This document shows positions 1 through 6,274 of a DNA stretch of 11,198 bases, piece after piece. How positions within the stretch are numbered: position 1 is the stretch's first letter; each line of letters starts with the position of its first letter. The stretch comes from Rhodocyclaceae bacterium. Its GTDB lineage: Bacteria > Pseudomonadota > Gammaproteobacteria > Burkholderiales > Rhodocyclaceae. The position numbers and the translations under genes were made by a program. The stretch covers positions 1 to 11,198 of the forward strand of contig JALRGK010000217.1 of NCBI GenBank assembly GCA_023253415.1. The letters run 5' to 3'. The notes below the pieces were generated by a model, which saw only the letters and a program-made list of their open reading frames with translations, ran no database searches and was not told the DNA's origin.

Positions 1-206
1 GGGTTCTTCGACACCGACGGACCCCACTCAGCGGTCATAACGGTTTTGCCAGCCAGTTCAACCTTGACTTCGTTGATGAACCAGGCCGGGATAACAGCGC
101 CAGAAGAGTCTTTACGCTGACCGGTTTCCATTTCGTGGTTCATCAGCACTTTGATTTCAGTCACGCCGTCTTTGCTTGCAGCGCGGATTTTCATCGGATT
201 TGCCAT
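1..206 (-). CDS. soxZ: SoxZ, sulfur carrier subunit (3' end cut by window edge)
   Basis: SoxZ pairs with SoxY to form the periplasmic SoxYZ carrier, on which thiosulfate-derived sulfur is processed. The first 68 residues are visible. They start MANPMKIRAASKDG and contain the typical SoxZ stretch HEMETGQRKD followed by IPAWFI, then the beta-strand region ending EWGPSVSKN. Complete SoxZ proteins are about 100 residues, so roughly a third is lost off the left edge. There is no signal peptide, as usual for SoxZ, which is co-exported with Tat-targeted SoxY. A GGAG Shine-Dalgarno lies 7 bases before the ATG at 206. The gene follows soxY by 46 bases in the same operon. Family assignment is firm; the missing end prevents any check of the C terminus. 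Confidence 0.93.
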   Translation of the reverse strand, partial: MANPMKIRAASKDGVTEIKVLMNHEMETGQRKDSSGAVIPAWFINEVKVELAGKTVMTAEWGPSVSKN

Positions 207-252
207 GTGTAATCTCCAGTTGTTCTTTGATGAATAGGGTCTGTACGGGGGA

Positions 253-723
253 TTAACCGCCGCAACCACCCAGAGTGACCTTGATTTCCTTGGTGGCGGT
301 GTAGTACTTGCCACCGGCCTTGACCAGAACGGTCACATTGGAGGTCTGACCCATCTTGATACGGGTGGTGACTTCCGGCAAAACATCTGCAGTCAGGTTG
401 AACAGGCAAACCAGTGCGCTCGGGTTCTTTTCAACAAGAATCGAGATCTGCTCGGTGTTGGCCAGCTTGCTGACAGCCTGGATGGGTACTACGGCACCGT
501 TTTCAGCGATGTCCGAAGCAATGATCTGGACGTCGCCGCTGTTGCTTGGCGAACCGGCACCCAGGGCACCGTAAACATCGCTCAGTGACTTGGCTTCAAA
601 TGCCGTCTTGTTCCAGGCAGCAAAAGCCATCGGCGACATCGAGGCGCCGAAGGCCATGATGCTCAGGCCGCCGGCAGCTTTCAGAATCTGACGGCGGTCG
701 AAACGTTTGGTGTTGGTGTTCAT
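253..723 (-). CDS. soxY: SoxY, thiosulfate-oxidation sulfur carrier protein
   Basis: SoxY covalently carries the sulfur substrate on a C-terminal cysteine in the periplasm. The 156-residue product has a Tat signal: a twin arginine at residues 10-11 (FDRRQILKAAGG), then a hydrophobic stretch ending near AFA at 34-36. The C terminus is LGGCGG, the defining flexible swinging arm, with the carrier cysteine at residue 154. One further cysteine, C106 (SALVCLF), lies in the body of the protein. Length is normal for the family. An AGGAG ribosome site sits 6 bases before the ATG. The gene lies 34 bases after soxD and 46 before soxZ, so co-transcription with soxCD is likely. Identification is very secure. 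Confidence 0.97.
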   Translation of the reverse strand: MNTNTKRFDRRQILKAAGGLSIMAFGASMSPMAFAAWNKTAFEAKSLSDVYGALGAGSPSNSGDVQIIASDIAENGAVVPIQAVSKLANTEQISILVEKNPSALVCLFNLTADVLPEVTTRIKMGQTSNVTVLVKAGGKYYTATKEIKVTLGGCGG

Positions 724-737
724 TCCAATCTCCTATG

Positions 738-766
738 GGTTACTGCGTATAAAAAGGTTACTGCGT
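738..766 (-). repeat. 11-bp direct repeat over the soxD stop codon
   Basis: The minus-strand 11-mer ACGCAGTAACC occurs twice, at 756-766 and 738-748, offset by exactly 18 bases. The first copy encodes the last two soxD residues (T, Q) and its TAA stop. The second copy lies in the soxD-soxY gap just before the soxY ribosome site. The pattern looks like a short tandem duplication of the end of soxD, with an 18-base unit whose second copy is cut short. Seen directly; the origin is inference. Confidence 0.7.
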
Positions 767-1807
767 CGGTGCACCGGACAGGATCCACTTGACCAGAGCC
801 TGTGCGTCCGAATCTTTCAGGTCAGTTTGCGGTGGCATGGGCATGGAACCCCATACACCTGAACCACCATTCTTGACCTTGGCGACGAGCTTGCCAGTCG
901 CATCTTGACCCTTGTACTTGTCAGCCACTTCGTTGAAGCCGGGGCCAACAATTTTCTGGTTGATGCCGTGACATGCCAGACAGCCTGATTTTTCAGCCAG
1001 CGCGTAATCCGGATTATGCGCCGGTTTTGCAGCCGCAGCACCGGCAGCGCCTTGGCCACGAGTCTGGCCGAATGGGCGGAACTGGGGAGCCAGCTCACCG
1101 TGTGAGGTTTGTGCATAATCAGGCAGCGTGGAGCTGACTTTGGCGGCAGGCTTGCAGTTAGTCATACAGGCTGTGTTCTTGGTGTCCGGTGGCGTAGCAG
1201 TGACCAGACCCGACTTGCCCGGCCACATGGCGTGCTTGCGCACCATACCATTGCGGTTTGGCATCAGCTTCTGCACATCTTTGATGTTGCTGTCGCTGAG
1301 GGTGAAATCATCAGGAACAATCTCAGCCAGGTTGAGTAGATAGGCCAGAACCGCATACACTTCATCATCACTGAGGGTTTTAGGGGCATTCCACGGCATA
1401 GCGCGATGGATGTAATCCCAGAGGGTCGACAGGGACGAGACCTTCATGATGGTAGTACGACCGGGATAGTCGTTACGCTTCAGGTTGGCAACGTTACCAG
1501 TCTTGATGTCGTCTTTCGTGGTACCGCCAATCAGCGGAGTGAACACGGTGTTATTTTCACCAAAGGTACCGTGACAGCTGGCACACTTGGCTTCCCAGAC
1601 GACCTGACCTTGTTCAACGCTACCCGATCCTTTGGGGAGGCCTTTGAAGTCGGGACGAACATCGATATCCCAAGCTTTGATCTCGGCAGGCGTCGCAGCA
1701 CGGCCGACCCCTGAATAGTTGTCAGCAGCAGTTGCATGGGTGGCGAACAGCAGTGGCACCATGGCCAGCGCGAATGCGGGCTTCATGGCATTAGAGAACT
1801 TGAACAT
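758..1807 (-). CDS. soxD: SoxD, di-heme cytochrome c subunit of sulfane dehydrogenase
   Basis: SoxD is the electron-accepting cytochrome partner of SoxC; the Sox(CD)2 complex strips six electrons from SoxY-bound sulfane sulfur in the periplasm. The 349-residue product has a Sec signal peptide (hydrophobic core about 10-23, probable cleavage after THATA near residue 27). It has two heme c motifs: CASCH at 75-79 and CLACH at 276-280. Probable axial methionines are M137 (RAMPW) for the first domain and M322 or M324 (SMPMPP) for the second. The domains are joined by a linker containing a CMTNC pair (C214, C218) and an Ala/Gly-rich run at about 253-260. The ATG at 1807 overlaps the end of soxC by 17 bases. 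It is preferred over a second ATG at 1786 because GGAG lies 9 bases before it, while the inner ATG has no ribosome site. Other cytochromes share this layout, but position next to soxC and soxY settles it. Confidence 0.95.
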   Translation of the reverse strand: MFKFSNAMKPAFALAMVPLLFATHATAADNYSGVGRAATPAEIKAWDIDVRPDFKGLPKGSGSVEQGQVVWEAKCASCHGTFGENNTVFTPLIGGTTKDDIKTGNVANLKRNDYPGRTTIMKVSSLSTLWDYIHRAMPWNAPKTLSDDEVYAVLAYLLNLAEIVPDDFTLSDSNIKDVQKLMPNRNGMVRKHAMWPGKSGLVTATPPDTKNTACMTNCKPAAKVSSTLPDYAQTSHGELAPQFRPFGQTRGQGAAGAAAAKPAHNPDYALAEKSGCLACHGINQKIVGPGFNEVADKYKGQDATGKLVAKVKNGGSGVWGSMPMPPQTDLKDSDAQALVKWILSGAPTQ

Positions 1808-3194
1808 TGCTCACATCTCCGTTTTCAGCGACACCCCAAGATTGGATGGCATTGTTGTGATAGATCGAACGGGTGCCACGAACGGCACGCAACTGGCCGT
1901 AAGTCGGCTGTACGTAACCGGTGTCATCAACCGCACGTGATTGCAGAATGGCCGACTTGCCGTCCCAGTTCCAGGGCAGGCTAAAGCGGGTGAGTGCTTT
2001 CGACTGAATCGGGGTTTCCAGCTTCGCACGCTTCCAATTGATGCCGCCATCGGTTGATACATCCACTTGCTTGATCTTGCCGCGACCCGACCAGGCAAGG
2101 CCCGAGATGGTGTAGTAACCTTTTTCCAGAAGCTTTTGGCCACCCGACGGGGTGCAAATAACCGATTTGCATTCCTGAACCGAGGTGTACTGGCGGTGTT
2201 GGCCGTCCGGCAGCAGATCAATGTAGTGAACGGCTTCATCTTTAGTGCCGTAGGGCTGATCACCCACTTCGATACGACGCAGCCACTTGACCCACGACAC
2301 GCCCTGAACGCCTGGCACAACCAGACGGAGTGGGTAGCCGTTTTCCGGGCGCATCATCTCACCATTCATGCCGTAAGCAACAAGCACTTCGTCATTTAGC
2401 ACCATTTCCATCGGAATGGTACGGGTCATGGCAGAGCCATCGGCACCTTCGGCCAGTACGAACTTCTTGGTCATGTCGGCACCGCAGTCTTCGAGCAGGA
2501 CCCGCAGCGGTACACCGGTGAACTCCGAGCACGACAGCATGCCGTGAGTGTACTGAACGGTTGGCACGGCAACGTTGCCCCATTCCATACCGGTGTTGGC
2601 ACCACACTCGATGAAATGGATACGCGATACGAAGGGCAGACGCATGATGTCGTCCATCGTGTAAACCTTGGGCTTTTTCACGAATTCTGGGCTGGAACCG
2701 TTCACCATCAGACGATGTTGCATCGGGTCGATGTCATACCACCCCTGGTGGTGACGCTCGAAGTGCAAACCGGAGGCAGTGATGATGCCGAACATGCTCT
2801 GCAGCGGCGAGAACGACACGCTCGACTGGGTGGTCTGCGTCAGACCGGGGCTCTGGCGACGAATGACTTCGGATTCGAACTTGGAGGGCAGGCCGTAGGG
2901 TGCCGTTGCAACGCCCTTGCCCAGTGTCGTGGCCCAGGTTTGCGGTTGCAGGATGTACGGATCGCCTGACTTGGCATCGACCAATGCTGAGCCGTCCTGG
3001 GCAAAGGCCGTCCTGCCGGTGACGGCAGCGGCAACGGCAGCCATGAAGGAGCCACGCAGAAAATCCCGGCGCCCCTTGGTCACTTGTTCGACTTCTGTCG
3101 GTGTTAGAAAATTTTCAGGCGCTTTCTGAATGCGCCCCGGCTTCTGGAGACCTTCCGGCGTCTCGATTGGGGTCAGCTCATCTTGTTTTGCCAT
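1791..3194 (-). CDS. soxC: SoxC, molybdopterin sulfane dehydrogenase subunit
   Basis: SoxC is the molybdenum-cofactor subunit of the periplasmic Sox(CD)2 sulfane dehydrogenase, of the sulfite oxidase fold. The 467-residue protein has a long N-terminal extension before a Tat signal, with a twin arginine at residues 42-43 (GRRDFLRG) and probable cleavage after TAFA near 65. This fits export of a folded cofactor enzyme. The molybdenum-binding cysteine is probably C197 in HFIECGANTG. Later conserved blocks are ENGYPLRLVVPG, GVSWVKWLRRIEV and a C-terminal dimerisation domain from about 310. The start is set at the ATG at 3194: AAGGAG lies 5 bases before it, whereas the in-frame GTG at 3200 falls inside that ribosome site. 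It is the first gene of the soxCDYZ operon, and its 3' end overlaps soxD by 17 bases. The length is slightly greater than in some relatives because of the N-terminal extension. Confidence 0.96.
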   Translation of the reverse strand: MAKQDELTPIETPEGLQKPGRIQKAPENFLTPTEVEQVTKGRRDFLRGSFMAAVAAAVTGRTAFAQDGSALVDAKSGDPYILQPQTWATTLGKGVATAPYGLPSKFESEVIRRQSPGLTQTTQSSVSFSPLQSMFGIITASGLHFERHHQGWYDIDPMQHRLMVNGSSPEFVKKPKVYTMDDIMRLPFVSRIHFIECGANTGMEWGNVAVPTVQYTHGMLSCSEFTGVPLRVLLEDCGADMTKKFVLAEGADGSAMTRTIPMEMVLNDEVLVAYGMNGEMMRPENGYPLRLVVPGVQGVSWVKWLRRIEVGDQPYGTKDEAVHYIDLLPDGQHRQYTSVQECKSVICTPSGGQKLLEKGYYTISGLAWSGRGKIKQVDVSTDGGINWKRAKLETPIQSKALTRFSLPWNWDGKSAILQSRAVDDTGYVQPTYGQLRAVRGTRSIYHNNAIQSWGVAENGDVSNVQVL

Positions 3195-3238
3195 TGCCAC
3201 TCCTTGTGCCCATCGGAAATTGATTAAGTAAGGGATAG

Positions 3239-3293
3239 ATTATATTGCACTATACTCAACGGATTGCTATCTGGCATCGTGCAATGCAATATA
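3239..3293. promoter_or_regulatory. Divergent soxC / soxS-like promoter region with ATTGC/GCAAT inverted repeats
   Basis: This stretch separates the divergent soxC and soxS-like genes. On the minus strand a perfect TATAAT -10 box lies at 3244-3239, 44 bases before the soxC ATG; no good -35 is seen. On the plus strand TTGCAC (3245-3250), a 17-base spacer and TATCTG (3268-3273) make a fair sigma70 promoter for the soxS-like gene. Two perfect inverted-repeat pairs overlap both promoters: TATATTGC 3241-3248 with GCAATATA 3286-3293, and ATTGCAC 3244-3250 with GTGCAAT 3279-3285. A further ATTGC lies at 3263-3267. Binding there would block both directions. An ArsR-type SoxR is a known sox repressor in other bacteria and a possible binder, but no regulator gene is in this window. 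Confidence 0.55.
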
Positions 3294-3321
3294 TTGATCA
3301 TGATTCTTCGGTGAGACGGAT

Positions 3322-3858
3322 GTGAAAAAATCTCTGTTGTGGCTGACTTTTTTTATGGGAATGCAGGTCAACGCTATTGCGTCAGATAGTTCATTCTCTG
3401 ACATACCGTATTTCAACTGGAAAGCCTTACGCCTTGCTGACGCCATCAAAGACGTTAAGGGGGACGGTTCCCGTGTCATCGCGGTTTTTACCGAGCCGGA
3501 ATGCGGCTACTGCAGGAAATATGAGAAATCATTGGAAAAAGTCGATAACGTGACGATTTACCGCTTTCTGATGCCGCTTGAGCAAAAAAGTATGAGGCGT
3601 TCGATCGGGGTTTGGTGTTCGGGGACCACCAACGCAGAACGGCTGGAAAATCTGCTGGTTGCAATGAGAGACCGGAGTGTTTCATTCGCTGCAGACGCAT
3701 GCGCGAATCCGATTGCCCAGAACATGCGTTTCGGAAAACAACATGAGATCTATCTGACGCCAACGACTATCGGTGCTGATGGTCGACTGGTTCAGGGCTA
3801 TTTGCCCCTGGCCAATCTTGAGAAGTGGCTGTCCGGCAAAGGTGCTTTCGCGCCCTGA
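3322..3858 (+). CDS. SoxS-like / DsbC-like periplasmic thiol-disulfide oxidoreductase
   Basis: A thioredoxin-fold protein of 178 residues, exported through a Sec-type signal (MKKSLLWLTFF, cleavage near residue 20-21). The active site is CGYC at 61-64, identical to DsbC. A probable cis-proline is P147 in LTPTTIG, followed by a DsbC-like strand and helix (GRLVQGYLPLANLEKWL). A second cysteine pair, C99 and C127, matches the position of the structural disulfide in the DsbC catalytic domain. The N-terminal DsbC dimerisation domain is absent. The start is GTG at 3322, with GGTGAG 6 bases upstream; the overlapping ATG is followed at once by a stop. Paracoccus SoxS, which reactivates oxidised SoxY, is a single-domain enzyme with thioredoxin/DsbC features. 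Divergence from soxCDYZ supports the same role here, but a general DsbC/G-like protein cannot be excluded, so no symbol is given. Confidence 0.82.
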   Translation: MKKSLLWLTFFMGMQVNAIASDSSFSDIPYFNWKALRLADAIKDVKGDGSRVIAVFTEPECGYCRKYEKSLEKVDNVTIYRFLMPLEQKSMRRSIGVWCSGTTNAERLENLLVAMRDRSVSFAADACANPIAQNMRFGKQHEIYLTPTTIGADGRLVQGYLPLANLEKWLSGKGAFAP

Positions 3859-3864
3859 ACATAA

Positions 3865-3890
3865 AAAAAGCGAGCCGAAGCTCGCTTTTT
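3865..3890. terminator. Bidirectional rho-independent terminator
   Basis: A perfect 11-bp stem with a CGAA tetraloop: AAAAAGCGAGC at 3865-3875, loop 3876-3879, GCTCGCTTTTT at 3880-3890. The GC-rich core sits against T runs on both strands. It lies between the convergent soxS-like gene (stop at 3858) and rhodanese gene (stop at 3909), so one element can end both transcripts. Confidence 0.93.
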
Positions 3891-3908
3891 AGGATGGCTA
3901 TCGCGTGA

Positions 3909-4481
3909 TCAGAAATCACCTTCAACAATCGGGAAGCCCAGAGCAGCCCAGTCCAGCATGCCACCACGGTAGTAATAGATCTTATTGACCGGGAAGCCGT
4001 CACGCGTCATAGCGGCGATGGCAGTCGGGCTTTGCGGGCAGACAGGGCCGTTACAGAATGCGTAAACTTTCTTGGCCTTGGAACAGTCCCACTTGGCGGC
4101 TTTCTTGGTGCAGCCCAGCTCATCCATTCGATTGGCGACTTCGGTGTAAGGAATGTGATAGGTGTTAGGAATCGTACCCTTGACACGGTCATTGGGCTCA
4201 CGCATGTCGACAATGATCACATCCTTGTCATTCATGCCTTCCAGAATTTCGATTTCAGTAATGGGCGTAACACCCTTCTGCGGGATCAGTGGCTGCAACC
4301 AGCCAGCGTTTTTCGCGCAGGAAGTCATAGTACGGGTAATGGTGTACGGGCCTTTTTTGGTCTGAATCACGAACTCTTTGCTTTCACCGATGATGCGCAG
4401 TTTTTCGGGTGCCGCAGCGGTTTGTGCAAAGGCAGTGACCGACACGGCGGCCAGAGCGATGCCAGCGATGATTTTTTTCAT
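3909..4481 (-). CDS. Exported single-domain rhodanese-like protein
   Basis: A 190-residue protein with a clear Sec signal (MKKIIAGIALAAVSVTAFAQ, cleavage near residue 19-20), so a periplasmic rhodanese-fold protein. Rhodanese landmarks are VIIVDMREPND (88-98), the active-site loop FCNGPVCPQS (142-151) with probable catalytic C143, and the C-terminal YYYRGGMLDW (169-178). The loop carries a second cysteine, C148, and the mature protein has three more: C55 in the block before the rhodanese core, and C124 and C133. It probably handles sulfane sulfur as a cysteine persulfide near the Sox system; the acceptor is unknown. GAGGAG lies 6 bases before the ATG. It has its own promoter and ends at the terminator shared with the soxS-like gene. 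No specific gene name is recognised, and transferase activity is not proven by sequence. Confidence 0.88.
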   Translation of the reverse strand: MKKIIAGIALAAVSVTAFAQTAAAPEKLRIIGESKEFVIQTKKGPYTITRTMTSCAKNAGWLQPLIPQKGVTPITEIEILEGMNDKDVIIVDMREPNDRVKGTIPNTYHIPYTEVANRMDELGCTKKAAKWDCSKAKKVYAFCNGPVCPQSPTAIAAMTRDGFPVNKIYYYRGGMLDWAALGFPIVEGDF

Positions 4482-4517
4482 GCATATCTCCTCAATAATA
4501 TTCGTTTACCTTTTTGA

Positions 4518-4534
4518 CGTAACGCAAAGTTACG
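4518..4534. promoter_or_regulatory. Palindromic operator candidate before the rhodanese gene
   Basis: A perfect inverted repeat, CGTAAC (4518-4523), 5-base spacer, GTTACG (4529-4534). It lies just downstream of the predicted -10 box of the rhodanese gene, about at the transcription start, the usual place for a repressor operator. The protein that would bind is not identified. It could instead form a small hairpin in the leader RNA. Confidence 0.45.
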
Positions 4535-4541
4535 CTATGTG

Positions 4542-4569
4542 GATATAGTTTATAACACGTAAAAGTGAA
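4542..4569 (-). promoter_or_regulatory. Predicted sigma70 promoter of the rhodanese gene
   Basis: On the minus strand, TTCACT (4569-4564) matches TTGACA at four of six positions. TATATC (4547-4542) matches TATAAT at four of six. The spacer is 16 bases. Start of transcription is expected near 4535, giving a leader of about 50 bases. The surrounding stretch is AT-rich compared with the flanking genes. Confidence 0.4.
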
Positions 4570-4572
4570 TTT

Positions 4573-4606
4573 GGCGCACGAACAAGCAAGGCTCGTATTG
4601 TGCGCC
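4573..4606 (-). terminator. Hairpin after pntB, possible terminator
   Basis: Arms GGCGCAC (4573-4579) and GTGCGCC (4600-4606) pair perfectly, and a further 5-bp inner stem with one G-T pair can form inside the loop. It begins about 10 bases after the pntB stop. The bases that follow on the minus strand (AAATTCACTTTT) are only partly T-rich, so a clean intrinsic terminator is not assured. The hairpin ends just before the rhodanese promoter. Confidence 0.45.
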
Positions 4607-4615
4607 GCATCATCA

Positions 4616-5989
4616 TTAGCCCAGTGTTTTCAAGTTCTGAATGATCTCGCCGACAACCGGTTGTGCATCACCATAAAGCATCCGGCAGTTGTCGGTATAG
4701 AACAGGGCATTTTCCACGCCAGAGTAGCCAGCACCCTTGCCGCGTTTGACCACAATCACGTTCTGCGCCATGTCCGCATCCAGAATCGGCATACCGTAGA
4801 TCGGGCTGGATTTATCCGTACGTGCTACGGGGTTGACTACATCGTTGGCACCGATAACGAGTGCTACATCACATTGCGGGAATTCGCCATTGATTTCTTC
4901 GAGATCGAAGATCTTGTCATAAGGCACGCCGGCTTCTGCCAGAAGCACATTCATGTGGCCAGGCATGCGTCCTGCTACCGGGTGAATGGCAAACTTGACC
5001 TCAACACCGGCTTCTTCCAGCAAGGCGGTCATTTCCCAGACCTTGTGCTGGGCATGGGCAACGGCCATGCCATAACCCGGAATAATAATGACCTTGCTGG
5101 CATATCTCATCATGGCAGCGGCATCCACCGGACCGACTTCCTTCATGGTGCCTTCGATGGCCTGGCCACCATCGCCACCACCTGTCATAGGCGTAAAGAG
5201 AATGTTGGTGAGTGGGCGATTCATGGCCTTGGCCATGAGTTGCGTCAATAGGGTACCTGCGGCACCAACAACAATACCGGCAATGATGAGTGCCGGGTTG
5301 CCGAGTACATAACCTTCGAAGCCCACAGCCAGACCGGTGAAGGCATTGAACAGGGAAATCACTACGGGCATGTCGGCACCGCCAATGGGCAGTGTAACGA
5401 CCAGGCCCAGCACTAACGCAATTAGGAAGAACGCGTAAATCAGACCTGGCTCAGCGGGTGCCATGATGACCATCGCAGCGCCCAGCAGAATCGAGATGCC
5501 TGCGAGGATAACGTTAACGGCATTTTGTGCCGGCAGACGATGGGCTTTCTTCAGAACGCCTTGGAGCTTGGCCCAGGCGACACAGGAACCCGTGAAAGAG
5601 ACCGCGCCTATTAGTGCACCGATGACAGCAAGCAGTGTGACGGTTGTAGAGTGGACGTCGCCGCGCACAAATTCAATGGCGGCGATGGCGGCCGCGGCAC
5701 CACCCCCCATACCGTTGTAGATGGCAACCATCTGCGGCATGTCGGTCATCTGCACTTTCTTGCCGGAAATCCAAGCGGCCGCACCGCCAAGCAAGAGTGC
5801 GGCGCCAATTAAGGCAATGTTGTGCAAATCCGGAATCATGAAGGTGCCAGCGATGGCCACCAGCATGCCGTAGCCGGCCCAGACGATGCCTTTGCGCGCC
5901 GACACAGGTGAGCTCATGCCCTTGAGACCAACGATAAACAGAAGGGCGCCGAAAAACCAGGCACCTTGTACATACAGAGGCAGCGACAT
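4616..5989 (-). CDS. pntB: NAD(P) transhydrogenase subunit beta
   Basis: PntB holds the NADP(H)-binding domain III and most of the membrane part of the proton-translocating transhydrogenase, which reduces NADP+ with NADH using the proton gradient. The 457-residue length is normal. Residues 1-255 form several hydrophobic membrane helices. Residues from about 290 make the cytoplasmic domain, with GYGMAVAHAQ (305-314), HPVAGRMPGHMNVLLAEA (336-353) and GANDVVNP (380-387), all classic NADP-site motifs. The ATG at 5989 directly follows the pntAB stop with no gap, so the two are translationally coupled. The gene ends in three consecutive in-frame stops (TAA, TGA, TGA). It is last in the DUF3422-pntAA-pntAB-pntB run. 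Confidence 0.97.
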   Translation of the reverse strand: MSLPLYVQGAWFFGALLFIVGLKGMSSPVSARKGIVWAGYGMLVAIAGTFMIPDLHNIALIGAALLLGGAAAWISGKKVQMTDMPQMVAIYNGMGGGAAAAIAAIEFVRGDVHSTTVTLLAVIGALIGAVSFTGSCVAWAKLQGVLKKAHRLPAQNAVNVILAGISILLGAAMVIMAPAEPGLIYAFFLIALVLGLVVTLPIGGADMPVVISLFNAFTGLAVGFEGYVLGNPALIIAGIVVGAAGTLLTQLMAKAMNRPLTNILFTPMTGGGDGGQAIEGTMKEVGPVDAAAMMRYASKVIIIPGYGMAVAHAQHKVWEMTALLEEAGVEVKFAIHPVAGRMPGHMNVLLAEAGVPYDKIFDLEEINGEFPQCDVALVIGANDVVNPVARTDKSSPIYGMPILDADMAQNVIVVKRGKGAGYSGVENALFYTDNCRMLYGDAQPVVGEIIQNLKTLG

Positions 5990-6274
5990 TTATGCACCCT
6001 CTTTCTTTTTGAACATACCGAGCATGCGTTCGGTAACGACATAACCACCGGCCGCGTTCGCTGCACCAAGTGCCACGGCAAAGAATCCAATGACCTGCTC
6101 CGTGAGTGAATCGGCATGCCCCAAGGCGATTATCGCTCCAACAACTACTACCCCATGGATGAAATTGGATCCTGACATCAGGGGTGTGTGCAGGATAACC
6201 GGTACCTTGGCGATGATCTCGTAGCCTGTAAAAGCGGCTAGCATGAATATGTAGAGCGCTAGCATTTCAGTCAT
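5990..6274 (-). CDS. pntAB: NAD(P) transhydrogenase subunit alpha part 2 (membrane part)
   Basis: A 94-residue membrane subunit, domain II of the alpha chain, encoded separately as in Rhodospirillum rubrum-type enzymes rather than fused as in E. coli PntA. It has three hydrophobic segments, at about 3-22, 38-52 and 59-80. Recognisable motifs are YEIIAKVP, HTPLMSGSNFIHGVVVVGA and GAANAAGGYVVTERML. It ends in a basic tail (FKKKEGA). The start is the ATG at 6274, overlapping the pntAA stop as ATGA. A longer in-frame reading exists upstream, but its extra 19 residues are not PntAB-like and lie inside pntAA. Confidence 0.95.
   Translation of the reverse strand: MTEMLALYIFMLAAFTGYEIIAKVPVILHTPLMSGSNFIHGVVVVGAIIALGHADSLTEQVIGFFAVALGAANAAGGYVVTERMLGMFKKKEGA

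Noticed and set aside
3194..3200. Longer SoxC start at the in-frame GTG (3200)
   Set aside because: The GTG overlaps the AAGGAG ribosome site that is correctly spaced for the ATG at 3194.
4032..4517. 161-residue plus-strand open frame
   Set aside because: Antisense shadow of the rhodanese gene, running into its promoter; no domain or ribosome site recognised.
4565..5251. 228-residue plus-strand open frame
   Set aside because: It lies opposite pntB, which is a certain gene; the translation is His- and Asn-rich with no recognisable domain, typical of an antisense shadow.
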